From Flavobacteria bacterium BAL38 (GTDB lineage Bacteria; Bacteroidota; Bacteroidia; Flavobacteriales; Flavobacteriaceae): 64,000 bases of DNA. The stretch is from positions 1 through 64,000 of the forward strand of contig AAXX01000008.1 in the NCBI GenBank assembly GCA_000169355.1, in the 5' to 3' direction. Both the position numbers and the translations under genes were made by a program. Below, piece by piece: positions 1-8,309 of the stretch (the stretch's first letter is position 1; the number at the start of each line of letters is the position of its first letter). Under the pieces are notes generated by a model, which searched no databases, was not told where the DNA came from, and was given only the letters and a program-made list of their open reading frames with translations.

Positions 1-462
1 CAATTCAGGTTCATTAGAATAATAATAGTTTATCAAAACACTATTTGGTAATAAAAAGCACAATAATGATAGTAAAAATATAACAGCAGTTCTGATCAAT
101 AAGTTTTTATAATAGTTTTTTAGAACATCAGAAGACTTTGTAAATAAAACGATAGCAACAGCTGTTAATGGAACTGCTGTCATGGTTCCAATTAATAACA
201 TAGGACTAGAACCAGGCCAAAACATCAACTTAAATAAAATTCCGATTAAAGAAATTGAAAGTAACCAACCAAATACCACTGAAATTCCAATATTCTGAGA
301 TTTAAAATTTTTATCACTAAAAAAGTAAAACCCAAATGGAAAATAGCATAATCCTAAACCTAATAAGGATAAAACCATCAAAGGACTAGCACCTGGCCAA
401 TGCATTAATTTAAAAATAAGTGAAATAATAAAAACGATTGATAGTGCTTTTTCTGTTTTCAT
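1..462 (-). CDS. Partial membrane protein with two HWPGA-like motifs (GldL-like), C-terminus off window
   Basis: An open frame reads leftward from an ATG at 460-462 and runs off the window edge after 154 codons, so the C-terminus is missing. The protein starts MKTEKALSIVFI and has about four hydrophobic segments. A motif occurs twice, FKLMHWPGASPLM near residue 19 and FKLMFWPGSSPML near residue 73, each at the start of a membrane segment. Similar K-hWPG motifs occur in GldL of the gliding/T9SS motor and in small Bacteroidota membrane proteins. The internal duplication suggests two tandem units. No gldK, gldM or gldN gene is nearby, so it is probably not GldL itself. The function is unknown. 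Confidence 0.7.
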   Translation of the reverse strand, partial: MKTEKALSIVFIISLIFKLMHWPGASPLMVLSLLGLGLCYFPFGFYFFSDKNFKSQNIGISVVFGWLLSISLIGILFKLMFWPGSSPMLLIGTMTAVPLTAVAIVLFTKSSDVLKNYYKNLLIRTAVIFLLSLLCFLLPNSVLINYYYSNEPEL

Positions 463-533
463 GATTTAATTTTTAATTTTCAAATATATCCAAATTTCTT
501 CAAAAATTCTTACCTTTAAAATAAAAATTTAAG

Positions 534-923
534 ATGCGATTTCATACCAGAAAATGGGTAAAACCAGAAGATTTGAATGCCAATGGCACTTTATTTGGAG
601 GTAAAATGTTGGCTTGGATAGATGAAGAAGCGGCTTTGTATGCTATTGTACAATTAGAAAATTCGCGGGTGGTAACCAAATACATGAGTGAAATTAATTT
701 TATGAATTCGGCTAAGCAGGGCGATATTGTGGAAATAGGTATTGATGTAGTTAAATTTGGAAATTCATCATTAATTTTAAAAAGTGAAGTTCGAAATATG
801 ATGACAAGAGAAACGATTATCACAATAGATAACATTACGATGGTGAATTTGGGTGAAGATGGAAAACCTGCTCCTCATGGTAAAAACCAAATTGAATATA
901 TAGAAGACCGATTAAAAAAATAA
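534..923 (+). CDS. Acyl-CoA thioesterase, hotdog fold (YciA-like)
   Basis: A 129-residue single hotdog-domain protein, a typical length for YciA/BFIT-type acyl-CoA hydrolases that cleave acyl-CoA to free acid and CoA in the cytosol. The segment NANGTLFGGKMLAWIDEEAAL carries the family hallmark: N-x-x-G-x-x-F/L-G-G-x-h-h, followed by the helix with acidic catalytic residues (D-E-E). It is transcribed alone and diverges from the membrane protein on its left. The ATG at 534 is the only sensible start because the domain begins immediately. Chain-length preference cannot be read from the sequence. Confidence 0.85.
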   Translation: MRFHTRKWVKPEDLNANGTLFGGKMLAWIDEEAALYAIVQLENSRVVTKYMSEINFMNSAKQGDIVEIGIDVVKFGNSSLILKSEVRNMMTRETIITIDNITMVNLGEDGKPAPHGKNQIEYIEDRLKK

Positions 924-1066
924 TTGTTTCTAAAAACACATAGGCACATAGAAAATTAAAAATATTGTACTTTAAAGTTAGTTTTAAGCATTTTATTTAC
1001 ACATAGAACTTTTTTATCTATGTCAAGTAAAACGTCTAAAGACAAAGCTATGAAAACTATATATCT
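924..1066. repeat. Intergenic ACACATAG repeat tract
   Basis: No gene is seen here. The gap contains recurring ACACATAG / CTATGT words (about 938-953, 1000-1008, 1017-1022, 1064-1071) in both orientations. This resembles the short low-complexity intergenic repeats common in Flavobacterium. Function is unknown. Confidence 0.4.
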
Positions 1067-1087
1067 ATGTGTTTAAAAATTAAAAAT

Positions 1088-1756
1088 ATGCTACAAATAT
1101 CAACCTTAGAATTTCTAACACAACTCAAAGAAAACAACGACCGTGATTGGTTTGCTGCTAATAAAAAAGCTTTTGAAACCGAACAAAAGTTAGCTAAAAC
1201 ATTTTTTACATCGATAGGTGAGCAGTTGGGTAAAATAGATAGTATAGAGCGCATTCAGATTTTTAGAATTTATCGCGATGTGCGTTTTTCAAAAAATAAA
1301 GCACCTTATAAAAATCATTTCAGCGTTGGGTTTACTCGAACAAAACCAATGCTTCGTGGCGGTTATTATTTGCATATTGAACCTGGAGCAAGTTTTGTTG
1401 GTGGCGGATTTTGGGAACCAAATCCTGTTGATCTGAATCGCATTCGTAAAGAATTTGAAATGGATGACGAAGAAATTAGAACAATAATTGCTGAAGCTAC
1501 TTTCAAGAAATTCTTTGGCGAACTAAAAGGCGAAGAATTAAAAACTGCTCCAAAAGGTTTCGATAAAACACATCCAGCGATTGATTTGATACGTAAAAAG
1601 CAATATTTACTAACCCGAAGTTTTTCGGACAAAGAAGTTTTATCTTCTAATTTTGAAGAAGAAGTTTTAGCTACTTTTCAAGCCATGCGACCATTTTTTG
1701 ATTACATGAGCGAAGTTTTGAGTACGGATTTGAATGGAGAATCTTTGTATAATTAG
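1088..1756 (+). CDS. DUF2461 family protein
   Basis: The protein matches the DUF2461 family (about 220 residues) from its first residues: MLQISTLEFLTQLKENNDRD, then FRIYRDVRFSKNKAPYKNHF and GGYYLHIEP, all well-conserved blocks of the family. An upstream in-frame ATG at 1067 would add seven residues from the ACACATAG repeat, so the start at 1088 is preferred. No catalytic mechanism is established for this family. The gene stands alone between two repeat-filled gaps. Confidence 0.85.
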   Translation: MLQISTLEFLTQLKENNDRDWFAANKKAFETEQKLAKTFFTSIGEQLGKIDSIERIQIFRIYRDVRFSKNKAPYKNHFSVGFTRTKPMLRGGYYLHIEPGASFVGGGFWEPNPVDLNRIRKEFEMDDEEIRTIIAEATFKKFFGELKGEELKTAPKGFDKTHPAIDLIRKKQYLLTRSFSDKEVLSSNFEEEVLATFQAMRPFFDYMSEVLSTDLNGESLYN

Positions 1757-1830
1757 ACAATGAGTCAATGTGACGATTTGGCAATTATTTTCTTTTCATT
1801 GGCACATTTACTTATTGTTTCATTGCCACA
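1757..1830. repeat. Intergenic repeat with CATTGGCACATT words
   Basis: The gap holds recurring caatG(a)gtcaatgtg / ttggcaattatt / cattggcacattt / cattgccacatta words in both orientations. This is another short dispersed-repeat style typical of flavobacterial intergenic DNA. No ORF is seen. Confidence 0.35.
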
Positions 1831-2217
1831 TTAAATAATTTGAATTTGACTTTTTAAACGTTCAATTAATAAATTCATCATTCGTTTATTAATATTCGAA
1901 GAATTTTGAATATAGTCTTTATATTCGGAAATCGTAAACATTCCAATTACAATACCTTTTAATGAATTTCTAAATTTGATATCGCGTTGAATAGCATTTT
2001 CAATATAAATGAGTTTTTTTTCTGGAGATATGGTAAAAAATACGCCTTTCTGCTTAGTTGCATAATTTTTAAAAACTTCAATGAACAAATCATTTTGAAA
2101 CTTTAAAATTGGGCGTAAGGTTTGGTTTTGAAACTTTTCTTCGATACTAGAATTTTCAAAAATAGTACCAATAGATTCTCCTCTTATTTCTAAAATAGCT
2201 TCATCTTTCGTTTTCAT
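1831..2217 (-). CDS. Conserved flavobacterial protein of unknown function (often labelled glyoxalase)
   Basis: A 128-residue soluble protein. The core segments (LEIRGESIGTIF, FQNQTLRPILKFQNDLFIE, FFTISPEKKLIYIENAIQ, NKRMMNLLIERLKSQIQ) match a small protein I recall as conserved across Flavobacteriaceae. It is often annotated glyoxalase, but I see no VOC metal-ligand pattern that would justify that name. It is mostly alpha-helical with charged surfaces and has no signal peptide. It is convergent with the DUF2461 gene and upstream of the mechanosensitive channel on the same strand. Function is not assigned. Confidence 0.65.
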   Translation of the reverse strand: MKTKDEAILEIRGESIGTIFENSSIEEKFQNQTLRPILKFQNDLFIEVFKNYATKQKGVFFTISPEKKLIYIENAIQRDIKFRNSLKGIVIGMFTISEYKDYIQNSSNINKRMMNLLIERLKSQIQII

Positions 2218-2313
2218 TTTTTTTCTTTTTTATAGTTATCTAAAGTTAGAAAAAAAATCCGTTCGTATAAATTAAAACACTTTAAGTTATTAAGAATCAG
2301 TTGTTAATTTCTT

Positions 2314-3564
2314 TTATTGCAAATCAGATTTTGTACTTGGAGTACTAATAATTTCAAATACTTCTAAATCAAAATAAGGAAGTGAAGCCATTACATGATC
2401 AAAAATATCAGCCATAATATGTTCGTAATTTATCCATTCTTTATCTTTAGAAAAACAATAAATTTCTAGTGGAATTCCGTGTTCTGTAGGTTGTAAATAT
2501 CTAACCATCAAAAGCATGTCTTTATTAATTCCGGGGTGCGATAAGATATATTGGTTAATATATTTTCTAAACAAGCCTAAATTAGTTAGGTTTCTACCAT
2601 TTACGATAACCGACTTATCTATCTTATTATTTGTGTTATATTTATCAATATCAGCTTGACGGTGTTCTATATATGAAGTTAAATGTTGAATTTTTTTAAA
2701 TTTTTCAATAGCATCTAATTCTAAAAATGTAACCGAATTTGCTTTAATTAGTATATGACGTTTAATTCTTCTTCCATCAGAATCTAACATACCACGCCAG
2801 TTTTTAAAACTATCCGATATTAAGCTATATGTAGGAATTGTTGTCGTTGTATTATCAAAATTTCTAACTTTTACAGTTGCTAAGTTAATTTCGATAACAT
2901 CTCCATCGGCACCAAATTTTTCCATTGTAATCCAATCGCCAATTCGTACCATATCATTAACCGAAACTGATATACTGGCAACAAATCCTAAAATGGTATC
3001 TCTAAAAATTAATATGATAATGGCAGAAATGGATCCAAAAGTGGTAAATAAAGTTGTTTTACTAACATCAAATAGAATTAAAACGAATGAAACAATTCCA
3101 AAAAGCCATAAAAAAAGCATAATTACCTGAATGTAACTATCTATAGGCTTGTCGCTAAAACGTGGTTTTTGTTTTAAATAGTCTCTAAGCGAATTAAAAA
3201 TACTTCTTGTAATCCAAAGTGATAATATAATGATATAAATTTTAATTCCTTTTTCAAAAACACCTTCCCAATATGTAAATTTATTTAAAATTACAGGAAC
3301 CGTTTTATAAATAAAAAAAAGAGGAACTAAATGAGCTAGATACTTAGCAGTTTTATTTGCAACTAAAAAATCATCGAATGAAGATTTTGTTCTAGCGGCT
3401 ACAATAGCTAAAAAAATGATAAATATTTTTTTAAAAATGTAATCCAATAAATACGTAACAATAACTAAAACAACAATATTGATAGCTAAATTTAAATAAG
3501 AAGAAATAGCGTCATTAAAGTCGAGACTTTTAAAAATATCGTATGCCCAGTTAAAGATTTTCAT
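2314..3564 (-). CDS. Mechanosensitive ion channel, MscS family (YbdG-like)
   Basis: A 416-residue inner-membrane protein, the same size as E. coli YbdG. About five hydrophobic helices span residues 1-200. A pore-lining TM3-like segment follows, rich in small and hydrophobic residues (FGSISAIIILIFRDTILGFVASI), then the MscS beta domain (VNDMVRIGDWI, NTTTTIPTYSLISDSFKNWRGM) and a cytosolic C-terminal domain. The SDSFKNWRGM signature is typical of the YbdG branch. The expected role is release of solutes on hypo-osmotic shock. Its start overlaps the stop of the DUF3817 gene, and that gene overlaps the VTT gene, so the three are probably co-transcribed. Confidence 0.9.
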   Translation of the reverse strand: MKIFNWAYDIFKSLDFNDAISSYLNLAINIVVLVIVTYLLDYIFKKIFIIFLAIVAARTKSSFDDFLVANKTAKYLAHLVPLFFIYKTVPVILNKFTYWEGVFEKGIKIYIIILSLWITRSIFNSLRDYLKQKPRFSDKPIDSYIQVIMLFLWLFGIVSFVLILFDVSKTTLFTTFGSISAIIILIFRDTILGFVASISVSVNDMVRIGDWITMEKFGADGDVIEINLATVKVRNFDNTTTTIPTYSLISDSFKNWRGMLDSDGRRIKRHILIKANSVTFLELDAIEKFKKIQHLTSYIEHRQADIDKYNTNNKIDKSVIVNGRNLTNLGLFRKYINQYILSHPGINKDMLLMVRYLQPTEHGIPLEIYCFSKDKEWINYEHIMADIFDHVMASLPYFDLEVFEIISTPSTKSDLQ

Positions 3565-3842
3565 TATGTATTTTGCAAGTATTTTTTCTCAATATAGAAA
3601 GTTCCAAAAGGAATTACAGAAGCCAAACAAACAATTAGAAATGTTTTAAATGTCCATTTTTGTTCATTTTTAATTAAAATAGCAAAAGCAATATACAGAA
3701 TAAAAAGGAGACCATGAGCCATTCCTATGTTTTTTACATAAATAGGATTTTCAGCAATGTATTTCATTGGCATTGCAAAAAACAATAAAGCTAATAGAGA
3801 AAGCCCTTCCAATAATGCGATTGTTCTAAAAGATTTTATCAT
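3564..3842 (-). CDS. DUF3817 small membrane protein
   Basis: A 92-residue protein with three hydrophobic segments. It has the DUF3817 pattern: an N-terminal FRTIALLEGLSLLALLFFAM helix, a conserved AHG in GMAHGLLFILYI, and IPFGTFYIEKK at the C-terminus. Family members are small integral membrane proteins of unknown function. It overlaps both neighbours by a few bases, indicating translational coupling within a three-gene membrane operon with the VTT protein and the YbdG-like channel. Confidence 0.85.
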   Translation of the reverse strand: MIKSFRTIALLEGLSLLALLFFAMPMKYIAENPIYVKNIGMAHGLLFILYIAFAILIKNEQKWTFKTFLIVCLASVIPFGTFYIEKKYLQNT

Positions 3843-4447
3843 GATAAAGCAGAGTAAATTAAGAATCCATAAATTATAAAGCGTCCAAAACGAAGTAAGG
3901 CAAACAAGAAGAAATGTTTTCTAGAAAAATTAATCATTCCGGCAGCTAAGCAAGCAATAGCAAAAGGTAAAGGTAATAATGCTCCTACAGCAATTAAAAA
4001 TCCACCCCATTTTTGCATATTAATAATGTGTTTAGACATTTTTCCATATAAATAGTTATTCACAGATGGAATTGCAGCTATTGTCATACCCATAAAATAG
4101 GCGATAACTCCACCTAAATAAGAAAGTAAAGCTAAAAATGACAAATAGAGTAGAGGTTCATCAGTGTTTTTTGTCCAAGCGATAAAAATATCAGGTGGAA
4201 TTAAACCTAAAATACTCTCTGATGCTAAAAAAATAGAAAAAATGAAAAAATCACTAAAATTTTGTGTTATGTAAAGTAAACCTTCATTCAAATTAATTAC
4301 TTTATAATTAACATAAAATAAAATGGCAACAATAATGGCTGTTGGTAAAATAGCACCTTTGACACCTTGCCATATAAAGGAATAAAAACCTGTATATTTA
4401 TAGTATTGATGTAAGAGTTTAACTCTAGATTTTTTAGGCTTTGACAT
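3839..4447 (-). CDS. VTT-domain membrane protein (DedA / YqaA-like)
   Basis: A 202-residue protein with an amphipathic N-terminus (KKSRVKLLHQYYKYTG) and about five membrane segments. The middle resembles the VTT/SNARE-associated region of DedA and YqaA proteins: ESILGLIPPDIFIAW, SYLGGVIAYFMGM, GALLPLPFAIACLAAGMI, and FGRFIIYG. DedA-superfamily members are implicated in lipid scrambling or proton-linked envelope homeostasis; the specific substrate here is unknown. It is the first gene of the overlapping membrane operon. Confidence 0.75.
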   Translation of the reverse strand: MSKPKKSRVKLLHQYYKYTGFYSFIWQGVKGAILPTAIIVAILFYVNYKVINLNEGLLYITQNFSDFFIFSIFLASESILGLIPPDIFIAWTKNTDEPLLYLSFLALLSYLGGVIAYFMGMTIAAIPSVNNYLYGKMSKHIINMQKWGGFLIAVGALLPLPFAIACLAAGMINFSRKHFFLFALLRFGRFIIYGFLIYSALS

Positions 4448-4510
4448 GTAAATTAAAATTTAAGCAAATTTAATTAGTTTGATGGTATAGTAGCGTTAAG
4501 AAAAACAAAA

Positions 4511-4537
4511 AAATCGGTAAAAATATTTCACCGATTT
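4511..4537 (-). terminator. Hairpin terminator after 4563-4931 gene
   Basis: Inverted repeat AAATCGGT (4511-4518) and ACCGATTT (4530-4537), ending in T-rich sequence on both strands. It lies just beyond the stop codon at 4563 of the minus-strand gene. Confidence 0.6.
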
Positions 4538-4562
4538 ATATTATGTAAAATAGAAAATTAAA

Positions 4563-4931
4563 TTAATAAGCTAAAAAAGCCTTATTGTATTCTTTTAAAT
4601 CTAAAACATTGTTTTTCTTACTTAAATCAGTAAATAAGGAAAGGAAATAGTTTAAGCTTTCTAAATTATTTTCTTCAGAAATATTTGCTTCAACTTCAGT
4701 TTCTTTTGCATCAACTGGTTCATCATCTGGTATACCAATAAAAAATGCATTATTCGAAGCCAAATGTTCGTAAGCTAAACGTAAAGCTTTTGTTACAACC
4801 GGATTATTTAATTCTAAAGTTATTTCTCTGATTTTTTTTAAATCTTCAACAATCTCAGAAGCTTCAAATTTATTTTGTAATAAATCTTTCTGAATTTTCT
4901 CAATCAATTTAAGGGCTTGTTTGTTTTCCAT
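4563..4931 (-). CDS. Conserved hypothetical acidic helical protein
   Basis: About 122 residues from the preferred start MENKQALKLIEKIQKD. An in-frame ATG seven codons upstream (4952) is less likely because conserved helical sequence begins at MENKQ. The first 80 residues look like a helical bundle. The C-terminal third is acidic (ETEVEANISEENN) and ends LDLKEYNKAFLAY. There is no signal peptide, membrane segment or recognisable catalytic motif. I do not recognise a named family. The gene is monocistronic, with its own terminator downstream, and diverges from the DUF294 gene. Confidence 0.6.
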   Translation of the reverse strand: MENKQALKLIEKIQKDLLQNKFEASEIVEDLKKIREITLELNNPVVTKALRLAYEHLASNNAFFIGIPDDEPVDAKETEVEANISEENNLESLNYFLSLFTDLSKKNNVLDLKEYNKAFLAY

Positions 4932-5077
4932 GATTTGTGTAATAAGCGACAAAAATAAACTTTCTATAAGTTATACACAAACCTTTTTATGAGTTATTTT
5001 TAGTTACATACTTATTGAATTATAATATACATTATGTAAAATAGAATTTTTATTATATCAGGATTTATAACATCTTA

Positions 5078-5085
5078 TAATTTTG
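5078..5085 (+). promoter_or_regulatory. Candidate -7 box (TAATTTTG) for the DUF294 gene
   Basis: TAATTTTG matches the Bacteroidota -7 consensus TAnnTTTG and lies 28 nt upstream of the ATG at 5113. No convincing -33 TTG is seen at the usual spacing, so support is moderate. Confidence 0.4.
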
Positions 5086-5112
5086 TACCTTCGTATAGTA
5101 AATGCTGTATCT

Positions 5113-7029
5113 ATGAAAAATCCAATTGCAGAACGTATAAATGATTTTCTTAAAAACTATCCTCCTTTTTCGAGTTTAACCTATCAAGAATTATTACTGA
5201 TAGCAAAAAATTGTAATGTTTTATATTTAGAAAAAAATGAAACACTTTTTAAAATACATGATGTTACACATTCCTTATTTTATGTAGTTCATTCTGGAGC
5301 AATTGGTTTATCTGTAACTTCTGATACGGATGATGTTTTAATTGATAAATGTGACGAAGGCGATATTTTAGGTTTACGACCATTTTTTGCAAAGGATAAT
5401 TATTTAATGACAGCAAAAGCTCGTGAGAAAGTATTATTTATGCTATACCAATTGAAATTTTAAACCGTTTGTTGCTGAGAATGCTAATGTGTTAAGTTTC
5501 TATTAGAAAGCTTTGCTTCAAATACAAGAAATCCTTACGATAAAAATCATAAAGGAAAATTAATTTCAGAAAATGTTATTTATAATGATCAAAATGCTGA
5601 AATTCAGTATTACCAACCTATAAAGTATACAGCAAATCCAATAACTGCTTCACCAAGCGATATTGTTCGGTTTGTTGCTCAAACTATGTCTAGTAGCAAA
5701 ATTGGCAGTATAATAATTCATAAAGACAGAAAGCCAATTGGAATTGTTACCGATAAAGATTTACGCTCTAAAATTGCAACGGGTTTATTTAGTATCGAAG
5801 TTACCATAGATAAAATTATGTCTTCTCCTGTAATTACAGTTGCTGATAATCTTTCTATTGCCGAAGCTCAAATTATGATGCTTAAAAATAATGTTTCACA
5901 TTTATGTGTAACTAGAGAAGGCTCTGTAGATTCTGAAATTACCGGAATTATTACAGAACATGATATTGTTGTTGCTCAAGCTAATAACCCAGGCGTTTTA
6001 TTAAAGCAATGTAAAAGAGCTTTAAAATCTGCTGATTTAAAAGAAGTTAGAGAAAAACTATCCGATTTAATTCAACATTCTTTGGATAAAAATGTACCTA
6101 TTCAACATATTTCTTCTATAGTGGGTGAAATCAACTTAGCCATAACAAATAGAGCAATTGAATTGGCTATTGAAAAAATAGGTTCTCCTCCTCCAGCCCA
6201 ATTTGCTTGGTTAAATATTGGAAGTCAAGGCAGAAAAGAACAATTATTATTAACAGATCAAGATAATGCTATTGTTTTTGAAGATGTTGCCGAAGAAAAA
6301 TACGATTCAGTAAAACACTATTTTATCGAATTAGCAGAAAAAGTTACTAAAACACTAAATAAAGTGGGTTACGAATATTGTCCCGCAGAAATGATGGCCA
6401 GTAATACGCAATGGTGTAAATCTCTCTCCGACTGGAAAAATCAATTTAAAGGTTGGATTACTGCTCCAGGAGAAAAAGGTATTCTTTTATGTACGATTTT
6501 CTTTGATTATGACTTTGTTTATGGAAATGAAACGTTAGTTGATGAAATAACCAAAACCATACACGAAGAAACACACGATAATCAATTATTTTTTGCTTAT
6601 TTAGGTGCAGATGCGCTAAAGAATCCACCACCATTAGGCTTTTTTCGTCAGTTTTTAGTAGAAAACGATGGCGAACATAAAGATACTTTTGATTTAAAAG
6701 GAAGAGCCTTAATGCCTTTGATAGATGCTGCCCGAATAATTTCTCTTAGTAAAGGAATTAAAAATGTTTCCAACACAATTTCCAGATACGCAAAACTAGC
6801 CGAATTAGAGCCACAAAATGCGTCTGTTTATGAAGCATGTGCTGATGCTTTTTCCGAATTATTAAAATTTAGAACCGAAGAAGGTTTAAAAAGTCAGTCT
6901 AATGGTAGGTATTTGAATTTAAGTGAGTTATCGAAGTTAGATAAAGTAAAACTTAAGAACGATTTTCAACCAATTAACAATATTCAAGAAGTTATAAAAA
7001 ATCGTTTTCAACTAACTTATTTTACTTAG
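5113..7029 (+). pseudogene. DUF294 nucleotidyltransferase with cNMP and CBS domains, broken by three clustered 1-nt deletions
   Basis: The reading begins MKNPIAERINDFLKNYPPFS and gives a cyclic-nucleotide-binding domain (to about 5435). It resumes in the same frame from about 5503 with a CBS pair (GSIIIHKDRKPIGIVTDKDL, ITGIITEHDIV), a DUF294 nucleotidyltransferase motif (GSQGRKEQLLLTDQDNA) and the DUF294 C-terminal domain, ending at 7029. Between 5437 and 5503 the homologous protein sequence hops through all three frames: YAIPIEI, then FKPFVAENANVLSF, then LLESFASN. Each hop is explained by one missing T, near 5437-5439, 5457-5461 and 5500-5503. Stops at 5461, 5476 and 5485 interrupt the original frame. 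The family is a putative signal-responsive (p)ppGpp-synthetase-unrelated NTase, often beside a DnaQ-like exonuclease and acetate genes, as here. Decay or sequencing error are both possible. Confidence 0.8.
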
Positions 7030-7032
7030 ACT

Positions 7033-7641
7033 ATGGCATTTAATTGGTTTAAAAAAATAGTTAAAGATCATCCAAAGTTTTGGATAAGCTACCTTTCATA
7101 TTTTGAAGAAAATCAGAATAAAAAGAAACGTTATGTTGTTTTCGATTGCGAAACAACTGGTTTAGATTACAAATCAGACCGAATTTTATCTATTGGTGCG
7201 GTGGCTATCGAAAATAATCAAATTATCGTTGGTGATTTCATGGAAGTTTTTTTGTTGCAAGATGTGTTTAAAGCTGAATCAGTGCCTATTCACGGTATTT
7301 TAAAAGAAGGTAAAGAAGAAAAAATTGTGGAAGCCGAAGCCATTATTCGATTTTTAGAATTTATTAAAGATGCTACATTGGTTGGTCATCACGTTGATTT
7401 TGACATAGAAATGATCAATCAAGGCTTAGCACGATTAGAAGTTGGGAAACTGAAAAATCAAGCAATGGATACGGATGTTATGTATCAGAAATTGAAATAT
7501 TTACCACAAGAACAACACAGTTCGTTAGATGAATTATGTGATATCTATAAAATAAGAAAATCGGACCGACATACAGCCAGTGGCGATGCTTTCATTACGG
7601 CATTATTGTTTTTGAAACTAAAGAAAAAATTAGAAATCTAA
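7033..7641 (+). CDS. 3'-5' exonuclease, DnaQ-like (DEDDh)
   Basis: A 202-residue protein with the DEDDh exonuclease core. Motif I is VVFDCETTGLD (near residues 36-46), motif II is TLVGHHVDFDIEMI (near 115-128), and motif III is HTASGDAFITALLFL (His and Asp near 182-187). It resembles the epsilon proofreading subunit of DNA polymerase III but has an N-terminal extension (MAFNWFKKIVKDHPKFWISY) and no clamp-binding motif I can identify. It starts 3 nt after the stop of the DUF294 gene, so the two were one operon. This pairing is common near acetate-activation genes in Bacteroidota and Proteobacteria. The biological substrate is unknown. Confidence 0.9.
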   Translation: MAFNWFKKIVKDHPKFWISYLSYFEENQNKKKRYVVFDCETTGLDYKSDRILSIGAVAIENNQIIVGDFMEVFLLQDVFKAESVPIHGILKEGKEEKIVEAEAIIRFLEFIKDATLVGHHVDFDIEMINQGLARLEVGKLKNQAMDTDVMYQKLKYLPQEQHSSLDELCDIYKIRKSDRHTASGDAFITALLFLKLKKKLEI

Positions 7642-7647
7642 TAAAGA

Positions 7648-8259
7648 ATGCAAGACGATTGGGCTTATTTAGAAAAATACGCATTAGAAAATGAAAAGCT
7701 AAACTTAAAAGTGAATAGTGGTAATAGAATTGTGTTTATTGGAGACTCTATAACGGAATATTGGAAACAATACGATGCCTCATTTTTTAGTCAAAATGGC
7801 TATATTAATAGAGGAATTAGTAGTCAAACAACCACACAAATTTCTTTTCGATTTGAAAATGATGCTCTCAACCTTAAACCCCAAAAAATAGTAATTTTAG
7901 CTGGAATTAATGATATTGCCGAAAACAAGGGCCCTATTTCGTTAGATGATGTCGTAATAAATATTCAATCTATGATTGAAAGAGCATTAGAAAAAAAGAT
8001 TGAGGTTTTATTGTGTTCGCTACTTCCTGCAAATATAATTCCTTGGAATCATAAAATTAATCCGGTTGATAAAGTAGTTGAATTAAATAATAGATTAAAG
8101 AAAATTTCTGAAGCTCATTACATTCCATACGTAGATTATTTTTCAGAAATGGCAGACCATACAAAGGGTTTACCAAAGAAATATAGTCATGATGGAGTTC
8201 ATCCGAATGAAAAAGGCTATTTAAAAATGAATGTTATATTAGAAAATTATTTAACCTAA
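7648..8259 (+). CDS. SGNH/GDSL-family hydrolase
   Basis: A 203-residue cytosolic protein with the four SGNH blocks: IVFIGDSITEYW (block I, catalytic Ser), INRGISSQTT (block II, Gly), ILAGINDIAEN (block III, Asn), and SHDGVHPNEKGY (block V, Asp and His). These enzymes are esterases or lipases with wide substrate range; many relatives are annotated as G-D-S-L acylhydrolases. There is no signal peptide. It starts 6 nt after the exonuclease stop and is followed by a strong bidirectional terminator, so it is the last gene of the DUF294-exonuclease operon. Confidence 0.85.
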   Translation: MQDDWAYLEKYALENEKLNLKVNSGNRIVFIGDSITEYWKQYDASFFSQNGYINRGISSQTTTQISFRFENDALNLKPQKIVILAGINDIAENKGPISLDDVVINIQSMIERALEKKIEVLLCSLLPANIIPWNHKINPVDKVVELNNRLKKISEAHYIPYVDYFSEMADHTKGLPKKYSHDGVHPNEKGYLKMNVILENYLT

Positions 8260-8291
8260 AAAAAACTGCCCCATTGCTGAAGCAGTTTTTT
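8260..8291. terminator. Bidirectional terminator between the SGNH gene and acs
   Basis: AAAAAACTGC (8260-8269) pairs perfectly with GCAGTTTTTT (8282-8291) around a 12-nt loop. It lies between two convergent genes and provides a U-tract in both directions. Confidence 0.85.
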
Positions 8292-8309
8292 AACCAATAA
8301 AACTAAAAA

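Noticed and set aside
1831..2217. Glyoxalase annotation for the 128-residue protein
   Set aside because: No VOC-type paired beta-alpha-beta-beta-beta modules or metal ligands can be seen.
5437..5503. Programmed ribosomal frameshifting in the DUF294 gene
   Set aside because: Three separate shifts would be needed within 67 bases and there is no slippery-sequence arrangement; single-base loss in T runs is simpler.
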